In this document: positions 10,501-13,751 of the stretch, one piece after another
Layout of the letters: each line of letters begins with the position of its first letter
Numbering within the stretch: position 1 is the stretch's first letter
Assembly (NCBI GenBank): GCA_027451605.1
Contig: DAIDJA010000011.1
Span: forward strand, 1-13,751
Length of the DNA: 13,751 nucleotides
Direction of reading: 5' to 3'
From: Acidimicrobiales bacterium
GTDB taxonomy: Bacteria; Actinomycetota; Acidimicrobiia; Acidimicrobiales; JABEUL01
Position numbers and translations under genes: made by a program
Notes under the pieces: generated by a model
Database searches by the model: none
What the model was told of the DNA's origin: nothing
Seen by the model: the letters and a program-made list of their open reading frames with translations, nothing else

Positions 10501-11185
10501 TCAACTCATTAAATCCCGAAGGCGAGGGACAATTGCTGTTTGCAATTTGAGCCGGATTAACCGGATAATATGTTGAAGATGAAGACAAAATCGCAGGATT
10601 GTCGCTATAATAGCCTGCTACAGTAATTTGAAGGTTTATCTCACTCGTATCATTATTGAAAAGATAAGCTCCGAGTTGAACTTTACCGGCGGCTGAAACC
10701 GATACCGTCTGCTCTGTTGAATTAGTTGAATTGGCAGCTATTGTTAACGAGTAAGAAGATAACGCAATGATACTTGGATTAAGATTTGGACTATTATCCG
10801 ATAATGTTCCGTCTCTGGACATGAGTAACTCAGCGGTATTTGAACGTGATTCATTCGTAGCTTGAACATTTAATATTACGGCTGTAATTCCTGATGACGG
10901 AAGCCCACTAGGCTGAGAAATAGGCACGCCCCCCCCCGCCGGACAACCGCTGGGATAACTGGGAGCATTATCTAAATTTAGTATCCGCGGATTGGCGGTT
11001 GTTATAGGTTCAATTCCTAAATTACAGGCACTATCGGCAATCAACGGGTTGTCTAAAGGAAAAAAAGTGGCGGCTAAATTTTGTTGGCCGTTCCCGGATA
11101 TTTGTAGTGATTGCGCCACCTCTATTTGAATCAATACAGATAAAATAATCATGACGGCAATGAGCATTTTCAAAATGTGCTTCAT
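1508..11185 (-). CDS. Giant secreted mosaic protein: nine beta-sandwich modules, four beta-propellers, DUF4185-like C-terminus
   Basis: The product is 3225 residues from the ATG at 11185, chosen for its GAGG site 6 nt upstream and the promoter just behind it. A signal peptide (about residues 1-26) has a hydrophobic core and a likely cleavage site after V-A-Q-S. Nine modules of one family follow, at about 41-194, 206-689, 696-840, 851-1007, 1013-1503, 1510-1666, 1693-1819, 1826-1968 and 1978-2182. Each opens with a line like P-V-x-P-x-x-I-A-D-S-x-C and closes with V-x-V-x-G-Y-Y; the seventh keeps C-D-T-R of the canonical actinobacterial form. Modules 2 and 5 carry inserted YVTN-type propellers. 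After a TPTPTP linker come an NHL propeller (2200-2412), a seven-blade Cys-pair propeller (2433-2754) and a DUF4185-like domain (2761-3225). No sortase signal or C-terminal membrane helix is seen, so the protein is probably released or bound non-covalently. It is very rich in Ser, Thr and Asn and very poor in Lys and Arg. Function unknown; surface adhesion or matrix structure is inference. Confidence 0.9.
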   Translation of the reverse strand: MKHILKMLIAVMIILSVLIQIEVAQSLQISGNGQQNLAATFFPLDNPLIADSACNLGIEPITTANPRILNLDNAPSYPSGCPAGGGVPISQPSGLPSSGITAVILNVQATNESRSNTAELLMSRDGTLSDNSPNLNPSIIALSSYSLTIAANSTNSTEQTVSVSAAGKVQLGAYLFNNDTSEINLQITVAGYYSDNPAILSSSSTYYPVNPAQIANSNCPSPSGFNELTPGNPTDSLTVTNSTSLSSNCTNGSTVVPNSASAVTLEVTANSPGSQTSPTLWVASQSNELTGIDTINNSVVAQWGSSSNINAPVQIAVTPDGSTAVVTQSGGILDVITNAATTTPVLNQVTMPTSCSSCTPYAIVFASDGQGFVSNNITGTGQVFPFTVNETTGTIIFSNPISVGSNPMSLSVTPDNATLLVADNSSNNILPIALEPNSFVASEVNCSSYPCVGNPIGSGSIFSNLTSIASNTDTAYALNAADDAVIPIILVSNSDCATAPCIQPPINIGPIGNQSLTTPLTIAINGNIGYIGSDIPGDALTEINLTDNTVNYDSWINGADSNGTVGQVIAPSGSSSIYVTESSTCTNCSAIGEVSQFSASHGVSVTDYTPNSGTLPSGPATGIGFADPVGTLNIYSYGSNELSNSQDITFREGQTLTSQVTLGLGSSGEISFSSDLLDLNLEVDVLGYYQMNTAGYSYISLDPVRLADSTCPVPSGFNSLIYGNSAVLSLDSASSYTGTTCSNVQLSGLPASGIQAAILQVTASTSSSTQGGSVTIYSSGPTKPDTENISFPASGSAILQTSNESVVMPNSNSSLTFAANLLSTDSTSINLQVDLAGYFVTTPPVSNYGYNFTPIVPTSSNPGTTIADSTCSGSNYKELASPNTTDTVTVDGSSFENNCSVESAGLPASGIAAVVVNATAIVPAGSYAGSLTLWPSDLSSEPLATSLSFPTNATTSTESFSAVSTIDMDLNMNTNNSINVELNKVASDGTNNPGPVNFRIDVQGYYSSGSSQSYVPINPIQIANSKCQSPSNFLSLSNSPNETISMNSPLSLSSGCVGDSAFSSFSSDVYVTDPASSDVYAMNTNMNTKTNSIDFVEKVGNDPQGIALKPGVFFTPDTLFVTNSQDATVSVLDAGKQASEYFVSLDQSTNSPIDPTGIVYSGDATGDTNTIYVVDSGSNMISVLTYNSTSGQFQTTGTITGVGSDPASIAIDPQSSANTDTLFVTSSKTNQVIEIPVNPSSPPTSCSTVCQTISVGTDPVSVAYSPKTGLIYSANQGSNNISVISQVSSNYQVTSTLSGFGNSPSKLSLIPGGSNQNPSNTQDLIYVSSLDASSNSQVAVLAINTSNLVTNSNCSNFTCSFVQDIGGLSSIAANTSSASTNNAVYATNLANATLDTVAQNSSNAYNLVTSVNILSPNTKPSGLSSSDTAFVLDVTGTSSTNTADSGYIYVNNGNSTEADIYVLSGQSTTNQVVTTTNTNNQLVVGYVGTGSVNVSVDVVGYYVSSGGDLYMPVDPQRIADSSCGFSGASLPSSFLPLITGRPVALNPSTSPVLSQSQTCQTVGNSNTESIPSSDVAAVVGSITALNNDNNPSCFDLNYAGVVHVYSGMNTTPSVAISYGSDSIVTNQLTAINYKDGTITFSNEQDQASLLNKPCGIGIQFDALGYYLGSNKSITELIGGGNQNVASTSSNGDFMPVNSTLICDTRNNGNATPCLNETLTSSTGGTFTPAIQVAGQGPIPSTGATAVQLIVTAISYGTTVPGSLTVYQAGTAEPNVQNINYQSSESVSSQIVVGLSSVGQISISATAGPIDVTVSVDGYYGTNLPYSYTPLPPVKIADSSCNMPSSFQSLGGSSQPSLDTLNIEQAYPIGASNNGICPVVGNNGLPSLGVAAVELTVTVNEPSGGAAGDLVLYQAGLTEPTNAPSIYFEPGQLITGYVTVNLNSQYLIDIADSASTGSLNLSIGVVGFYGPNSYYNSGYTSVAPYSIADSTCNDPATGQTYTGESPLYAMPPGMPYYNNNFSYSPEPSDYKVPTFGPLNDDLTASGNTYPYHTGATDQLDVNIPNALNNSTSPTCNYSAPNTILPNMYAAILNVTAIVNNSSCKNKQPPGCFGGSLSVTAGGTSTADASLSYFTSGSFSAPANNSFTTQIITPVTTDNEIAITSNDSTGNDIVNIQVSLAGYFPLQDTPTPTPQTGNSVSLNHPNGITQDSFGNTFVSDTANNKIDELNKGGIVTTVAGTGTPGYSGDNGSAVAAELNNPQGLAIDSRGDLIIADSNNNRIRLVTNSTCSTGCPYGLSSLTQGDIYTVAGTGTAGYGGDNGSALNAELNDPQSVAVNSSNNLVISDTGNYRIRMDSGGTITTVAGNGIDPVGSLSLDGIATDVGVDPGQLYFNQSGDLLISDPASKIIRQITQLVSETPMNSQSQITPPKTLTSISSISCPTYSICLATGDLGITPTVMLTTDFGSSWISESLGGNNLGLNNIELNSISCSSTNTCTIAANNFGTAETGVIYTTNNANSTNATWLETIPSGVNSLSGVSCPSVNTCVAVGSNATGGTAIAYNGTAWVSMGTLGTSPFNTVSCSTSTSCEAAGQDIYSIDYTSGSWTGTLQNTPITLVNSLSCPGTTDCYGVGTNTGSPAIIYTTNSGSTWSTYSSIPSTLSTVSSIDCTSVTVCIAGGTYQNKATFIVDATADNGNSSTWSAVNSPSSITDITTFQCLVNSSYLCMAAGIGTTGNSVISTTFNSGINWSIPSSASSNQSNFANYTAEQNAFSQYGNSDLGYLGGQENWIESDGGYPVSLPNGQIGWFYGDSAIGQVNQSNNEEMSTIYLHNQFVIQSSKNSPVMQNMYVTSIRPGSYCSSSDYGINSEYFEPCTVNSKDNNGNTISYFWGGAAVASFVNGNSYVQISLTAELSNTSGSDYYLGTINLNSPQLEAGIAQVNDPSSGVLGDLSGIYVKTQNCGTVDVSTDTTDSNTATNIDANLISSFLTTGSNSQYGTTYVYGLVSCINNESYFNYSFIARFYTTSFNTPGGSGGPSDPCTSSQSYDWSFMTKPPENGNPAVFTCYNQITSTLPAVPLATSYQQPDGTSQLQGQLDGGSVTQVGSTFRMVGQVDSRGPIEILTAPSPEGPFKIVQSFNPPELMNPDLINSSTSTSPALNAAASAYSQFSSCKLWTYLAHELPELETGSNIVLSYSINTNGQCNGFFGSTINADNYRIRFVELNSYGT
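1511..2905 (-). other. C-terminal domain resembling DUF4185-type (five-blade, GH-like) proteins
   Basis: This covers residues about 2761-3225 of the giant protein. It opens with ENWIESDGGYPVSLPNG followed by W-F-Y-G-D, close to the pattern D-G-x-Y-S-x-x-L-P-D-G-R-x-x-W-x-F-G-D that begins DUF4185/DUF5005-type domains. It ends with HELPELETGSNIVLSYSIN and, further on, DNYRIRFVEL, matching the H-P-E-L-x-x-x-G-x-L-L-V-S-Y-N-x-N and Y-R-P-R-F closing motifs of the same group. These families are predicted propellers related to glycoside hydrolases, and no activity can be assigned. The assignment rests on recalled motifs, not on a search. Confidence 0.6.
2924..3889 (-). other. Seven-blade Cys-pair propeller module of the giant protein
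   Basis: This covers residues about 2433-2754. Seven copies of I/V-S-C-x(5)-C-x-A-x-G are visible, with Cys pairs at 2439/2445, 2489/2495, 2539/2545, 2581/2587, 2621/2627, 2667/2673 and 2716/2724 (the last has seven residues between the cysteines). BNR-like strands (TTDFGSSW, TTNSGSTW, TFNSGINW) alternate with them. The count, spacing and motifs match the stand-alone protein encoded at 248-1495, so the two are paralogous modules in one operon. Confidence 0.8.
3950..4588 (-). other. NHL-repeat propeller module, four visible blades
   Basis: This covers residues about 2200-2412. Four NHL-type blades can be read: HPNGITQDSFGNTFVSD, NPQGLAIDSRGDLIIAD, DPQSVAVNSSNNLVISD and DPGQLYFNQSGDLLISD. Each of the first three is followed by N-x-x-I-x/R-I-R and then an I-x-T-V-A-G-x-G linker. 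NHL propellers usually have six blades. Either two are too diverged to see or the ring is incomplete. The module follows a TPTPTPQTG linker that separates it from the nine-module region. Confidence 0.75.
4203..4481 (-). repeat. Direct repeat of an NHL blade linker, period 213 bp
   Basis: Two 66-bp copies, at 4203-4268 and 4416-4481, are alike along their length and share the core gatccgttatctccgc. They encode the linkers with T-V-A-G-T-G-T-x-G-Y-x-G-D-N-G-S-A. The period equals 71 residues, one blade plus its loop. This degree of DNA likeness points to a fairly recent blade duplication by comparison with the other, strongly diverged repeats of this gene. Confidence 0.7.
6923..7987 (-). other. 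Second nested YVTN-type propeller, inserted in module 5
   Basis: This covers residues about 1067-1421. Blades of the form D-x-x-x-V-x-V-T-x-x-x-x-x-x-V-Y-x-x-N are repeated: DVYVTDPASSDVYAMN, DTLFVTNSQDATVSVLD, NTIYVVDSGSNMISVLT, DTLFVTSSKTNQVIEIP, GLIYSANQGSNNISVIS, DLIYVSSLDASSNSQVAVL and NAVYATNLANATLDTVA. That makes seven. G-x-D-P-x-x-I-A linkers (GNDPQGIALKP, GSDPASIAIDP, GTDPVSVAYSP) separate several of them. The host module resumes afterwards with SSDTAFVLDVTG and closes with VSVDVVGYYV. Confidence 0.75.
9332..10357 (-). other. First nested YVTN-type propeller, inserted in module 2
   Basis: This covers residues about 277-618. Blades include PTLWVASQSNELTGIDTINN, STAVVTQSGGILDVITN, QGFVSNNITGTGQVFPF, ATLLVADNSSNNILPIAL, DTAYALNAADDAVIPI, NIGYIGSDIPGDALTEINL and SSIYVTESSTCTNCSAIG. 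The linkers are of the type A-P-V-Q-I-A-V-T-P-D-G and N-P-M-S-L-S-V-T-P-D. The host module's strand SAVTLEVTA lies directly before it and its next strand GTLNIYSYG directly after, so the propeller sits in a loop of the beta-sandwich. Confidence 0.75.
10929..10937 (-). repeat. G9 homopolymer within the giant gene
   Basis: Nine consecutive C on the plus strand read as nine G in the coding strand, in codons for Ala-Gly-Gly-Gly (residues 83-86 of the product). It lies about 250 bp after the start codon. It is much longer than other G or C runs in this window. Confidence 0.9.
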
Positions 11186-11191
11186 CTTTTG

Positions 11192-11195
11192 CCTC
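11192..11195 (-). promoter_or_regulatory. Ribosome binding site of the giant gene
   Basis: GAGG (within CCGAGGC) lies 6 nt before the ATG at 11185. It settles the start at this ATG instead of the in-frame TTG at 11233, which has no such site. Confidence 0.8.
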
Positions 11196-11206
11196 GGTTC
11201 TATATT

Positions 11207-11241
11207 TAGTACAATTTTACTAGCCAAATTCAATTTGTCAA
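11207..11241 (-). promoter_or_regulatory. Sigma70-type promoter of the propeller operon
   Basis: On the minus strand a perfect -35 hexamer TTGACA (11241-11236) is followed by 16 nt and then TAAAAT (11219-11214), one mismatch from TATAAT. Transcription would begin near 11207, leaving an untranslated leader of about 22 nt with the GAGG ribosome binding site. No operator-like palindrome is evident between the hexamers. This is the only strong promoter I see in the window and it would serve all three operon genes. Confidence 0.75.
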
Positions 11242-11778
11242 ATGTAGCAGAAAAATAATTTAAGTGCCGGTAATTAGAATTGCCTCTTAGTGAGAACGGA
11301 TTCTAAAGTTGTGGAATTCCAAGGTCTTGGAGTGTTATAAAACACAACATCTGTACTCTGTATTTCTTCGCCTTCCGTTTCTAGGGCCAATTCGATGGTC
11401 GGATGTAACCAGAAGTAATGTGACATTGCACAATAGCAACTTTTTAATCCAAGATTCATCGACGCTTGTAACAGGCATTGTTCATAGCTTCCCAATGGTT
11501 ATCGTAATCAATTTTAAGTAGCTTGCTTTCTTTCGAATGAAAAAGCCCGAATAATTTTTTTATTTAAGTGATACTTACCATTTATCAGACGTGCCACGGA
11601 TAACTACAACAATATTTTGAGTTCCCATCATGGTCGTTTTAGCTTGCATTGTATTTTGAAATTAGCAACAATTTGCGACTTTCAAGGTTCACAATTTGAT
11701 CACCTATCAAAGCGACTACCGTGGAAGCTATGATTTAGTTTTCTCATAATATTACAACTGGTCGCTTGCAAAAAGAAA
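11242..11778. other. Intergenic region between acylase and operon
   Basis: About 540 bp without an intact gene. Its left part holds the probable nitroreductase fragment described separately. In the right part (11496-11778) the minus-strand frames are short and interrupted; the longest stretch that looks peptide-like is a 24-codon frame with no ribosome binding site (stop at 11575). No tRNA, riboswitch or convincing Rho-independent terminator was found, so how transcription of the acylase gene ends is unclear. Confidence 0.6.
11274..11495 (-). pseudogene. Probable eroded C-terminal fragment of a nitroreductase-family gene
   Basis: The frame is open for 73 codons, with a stop two codons before the first TTG and no ribosome binding site. 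Its product reads like the C-terminal third of an FMN-dependent nitroreductase. PLGSY resembles the P-L-G-S-W motif. CLLQASMNLGLKSC resembles the L-M-L-A-A-R-A-L-G-L-D-T-C helix. HPTIELALETEGEEIQ resembles the following H-P-x-I-R-E-x-L-x-I-P-x-D-E segment. WNSTTLESVLTKRQF resembles the closing N-S-x-R-x-E-R-x-P-L-x-E-F. About six residues are missing between the first two motifs, and the upstream match (LITI) is in another frame. The likeness is by memory of the family, so this is tentative. A short orphan protein starting at the internal ATG at 11459 is the alternative. Confidence 0.35.
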
Positions 11779-13751
11779 CTATTTGAATGACACAACTTGT
11801 TGAAACGTAGAACGATTTTGCCAATCCATAGTTGGAGCCTTAATGACACCTATGGTTTGATAAGAAATTTCATCCATAACCGGAATGCTTTTGTGGCTTG
11901 CTACGGATACGGTATCTTGCGTCCAGGTAGCTACGTTTGAATTTCCGTTAGCCGCAATCAGTGCGGCTTCTGTGGCCGCAAACGCCTCATTTACCGCATT
12001 CTTGCAATTACTAAGACCCTTATTTTGGCAGACATGTGACACCAATGCAGAAGGGTAAGGTTGTGCGACTGATTTATTTTCTGCTTGAAGCAACACTTTA
12101 AGTGTCACACCTTCAATACCGCCGTCATAAGCACTACCCTCTGAACCCGGTTGGTTAATAAAGCTGCCAAACATTTCGGAGAATCCGGTAGGGAATGTTC
12201 CGTTAATATAGTTCACTCCGTTTGAACCCAAAAGCGAATCAAATAGGTAGTAGTTTAAATAGTTAAAGAATTCATCCCCTATGGCTACGCCTGCCGCATT
12301 TTCATATTGAGTAGCGGACGGATTAGCTCTAATTCTGTGACCTCCGGCAGCTATCCAGGTATTTAATGCCGCGAGCATCTGACTCTGCGTGGTATCTGTC
12401 GGTGTAACCAAAGACAATGCATCCGGCATGACGTCTACCGCATCTAGATCAGTGGTTGCCGCAGATTCCATTGCCTTAACCAAATCGGCAGAGGAGATCT
12501 TATTATTATGTAGTTTGAGCTGTTGAGAAATTGCCGTTTGCAACATCATTGACCGATAGACTAACCCATAATTAAAATTACCGTCGGAAGCCGAAAAATC
12601 GGGGGCTGGTTTATTGTTCCACGATATCAATATTCCGCTCGGTGGGTTTATTGCGTGAGGGTGTCCTTCGAAACTCAAAAAGCCTGTCCAATTAGTATTT
12701 GAACCGGTTCCCCAGATCGGTAAATTGGGATTAACGTCGCTCGGCCTAATGGGATCAAGTCCGCTCTCATAAAAAGCGATATTATTTCTTCCCGCATATA
12801 ACCAGTTAAATGTGAAATCAATATGAGATGCACTTTTTTCAAATGTTTGAGCATTATAAGTTACTGATGGCATCCCCAGATCCAAAAAGCCGATAGCAGA
12901 ATCACTGTCATGCATATAAGTGCTTCGAACTTGAACAACGGCAACAGGCTTGCCGTTGTCGGCAGTCGTGAAACCCTGAACTATTCCCTGATTTGTAAGG
13001 TAAACATTGTGTACGATCGTCGTCATCGTGCCTGAACCCGCAACGGTAGGCTTAGCGGTTTCACTAAATACCTCTTTGGTCATCGGGATGCATTTGTTAT
13101 TGTATTCGTAGTAGGTAGATTCCGGAGCTACCGCTCCGCCATCGGGATTACAAAGTAGGTCCACGTAAACATCTATATCGTCGGCGCTGGCTGAAGTGGC
13201 CGACCATGCAAAATTCTGTCCACGCCCCATCTCCACAACAAAAGACGTTCCGATAACACCCACGCCGGCGGCTTCATAATCAGGGGCATGCAGATCTTCC
13301 TGGATGAAAATTTCCGGTTCGAAATAGCTTACCTGAGGACCGAAAACTGCCAAAGGATGACCGGTACTTGAATATTTGGAAGCCACCAATAGCGCATTGG
13401 ATTCGGTCGGAGGAAATTGAACTGATTGAGAGACCTGTTTGATCTCATAGCTGACTGCATCTGAAATAAGGCTTGCATTATAATGACCCGAATTTCCTGG
13501 CAGCAAAGTTATCTTGGGACTACCCGTTGACGACAACGTTATACCCGAAGATGAACCCGCTACCCCTCCTCCGCATCCGGGAAGACTCCCGGGAATTTGC
13601 CCCTGTAGGGACTGATTGGGATGATCTAGGTTGGCCGTTAATGCAGGGTTTATTTTCCCCGGAATCATATAAGGGAAGGGTTGATTTACTGTAGTCGGCG
13701 CTCCCGGATCGTTCTGTTCTTTGAGGGCCGTTAAGATACTACTTCCTTGAG
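11779..13751 (-). CDS. Penicillin acylase family protein (Ntn hydrolase), 5' end outside window
   Basis: The frame is open from the right edge to a TAG at 11781-11779, giving 656 residues; the ATG at 13668 is internal, since 27 open codons precede it. Counting from that Met, residue 90 is the Ser of ESNALLVASK, the autocatalytic cleavage site and N-terminal nucleophile of the beta chain in this family (usual motif S-N-A-W/L-x-V). STGHPLAVFGPQVSYFEPEI and GRGQNFAWSATSA follow, as in actinobacterial members. ISWNNKPAPDF at 348-358 holds the Asn that lines the oxyanion hole. About 90 residues before the Ser are the end of the alpha chain and the spacer peptide; the signal peptide and most of the alpha chain lie outside the window. 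Such enzymes hydrolyse amide bonds of acyl side chains (beta-lactams, acyl-homoserine lactones or other N-acyl compounds) outside the cytoplasm. The substrate cannot be read here. The gene is separated from the operon by about 590 bp and a promoter, so it is a separate transcription unit. Confidence 0.92.
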   Translation of the reverse strand, partial: QGSSILTALKEQNDPGAPTTVNQPFPYMIPGKINPALTANLDHPNQSLQGQIPGSLPGCGGGVAGSSSGITLSSTGSPKITLLPGNSGHYNASLISDAVSYEIKQVSQSVQFPPTESNALLVASKYSSTGHPLAVFGPQVSYFEPEIFIQEDLHAPDYEAAGVGVIGTSFVVEMGRGQNFAWSATSASADDIDVYVDLLCNPDGGAVAPESTYYEYNNKCIPMTKEVFSETAKPTVAGSGTMTTIVHNVYLTNQGIVQGFTTADNGKPVAVVQVRSTYMHDSDSAIGFLDLGMPSVTYNAQTFEKSASHIDFTFNWLYAGRNNIAFYESGLDPIRPSDVNPNLPIWGTGSNTNWTGFLSFEGHPHAINPPSGILISWNNKPAPDFSASDGNFNYGLVYRSMMLQTAISQQLKLHNNKISSADLVKAMESAATTDLDAVDVMPDALSLVTPTDTTQSQMLAALNTWIAAGGHRIRANPSATQYENAAGVAIGDEFFNYLNYYLFDSLLGSNGVNYINGTFPTGFSEMFGSFINQPGSEGSAYDGGIEGVTLKVLLQAENKSVAQPYPSALVSHVCQNKGLSNCKNAVNEAFAATEAALIAANGNSNVATWTQDTVSVASHKSIPVMDEISYQTIGVIKAPTMDWQNRSTFQQVVSFK

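Noticed and set aside
1508..11185. Sortase signal, C-terminal membrane anchor or dockerin in the giant protein
   Set aside because: The C-terminus ends in the folded DUF4185-like domain (FVELNSYGT) with no LPxTG-like motif, hydrophobic segment or basic tail.
11186..11233. In-frame TTG at 11233 as the start of the giant protein, 16 codons upstream
   Set aside because: It has no ribosome binding site, it lies between the -10 and -35 hexamers of the promoter, and it would put charged residues before an otherwise clean signal peptide. The ATG at 11185 has GAGG 6 nt upstream.
11521..11560. Hairpin in gctttctttcgaatgaaaaagc with a T-run nearby, as a terminator
   Set aside because: The stem is A/T-rich with mismatches, and the T-run lies about 10 nt away and only on the plus strand, where no gene ends.
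11575..11646. 24-codon frame on the minus strand ending NIVVVIRGTSDKW
   Set aside because: The peptide looks protein-like, but it has no ribosome binding site and is very short. I recognise no family, so it is not called as a gene.
11710..11767. Inverted repeat AAGCGAC (11710-11716) / GTCGCTT (11761-11767) just after the acylase stop, as a terminator
   Set aside because: The loop of 44 nt is long for a seven-base stem and no T-run follows on the minus strand.
13666..13668. ATG at 13668 as the start of the acylase
   Set aside because: The frame stays open upstream to the window edge. A start there would remove nearly the whole alpha chain and the signal peptide that the family requires.
1..13751. 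CRISPR arrays, tRNA or rRNA genes, insertion sequences
   Set aside because: No regularly spaced short repeats, no cloverleaf-like or rRNA-like sequence, and no transposase frame or terminal inverted repeats were seen.

Overview
The window reads as part of a bacterial chromosome of modest G+C (below 50% by eye, not computed). The large secreted proteins are in a style best known from Actinomycetota: nine copies of the surface module whose canonical form carries the CR-x-x-DTR and A-V-x-L-N-V-T motifs, Cys-pair propeller blades of the SCPSxxxCxAVG type, and an actinobacterial-type penicillin acylase. Low-charge extracellular proteins together with low G+C would fit an acidophilic member of Acidimicrobiia. 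That placement is inference and no marker gene is present to test it.

Every gene I can support is on the minus strand, so transcription runs right to left. At the right edge (11779-13751) is the 3' part of a penicillin acylase family gene; its start lies outside the window. An intergenic stretch of about 590 bp follows. It holds a probable eroded fragment of a nitroreductase gene and, at its left end, a clear sigma70-type promoter (TTGACA-16-TAAAAT).

That promoter drives a tight three-gene operon. The first gene (1508-11185) encodes a 3225-residue secreted mosaic protein. In order it has a signal peptide, nine beta-sandwich modules (two of which have a whole YVTN-type beta-propeller inserted in them), an NHL propeller, a seven-blade Cys-pair propeller, and a C-terminal domain resembling DUF4185-type proteins. 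The second gene (248-1495) starts 12 bp downstream, with its ribosome binding site overlapping the first gene's stop codon. It encodes a membrane-anchored stand-alone seven-blade Cys-pair propeller, the same module as in the giant protein. The third gene starts 30 bp further on (217, running off the left edge) and encodes a membrane-anchored protein whose first visible extracellular motif is an RCC1 repeat.

The operon therefore encodes one giant secreted propeller protein plus at least two small propeller proteins tethered by an N-terminal helix. A cell-surface or extracellular-matrix assembly is the simplest reading, but no biochemical function can be read from the sequence. Notable details are a G9 homopolymer near the 5' end of the giant gene, a 482-residue run without any Lys or Arg, and propellers nested at two different positions of the same host module.
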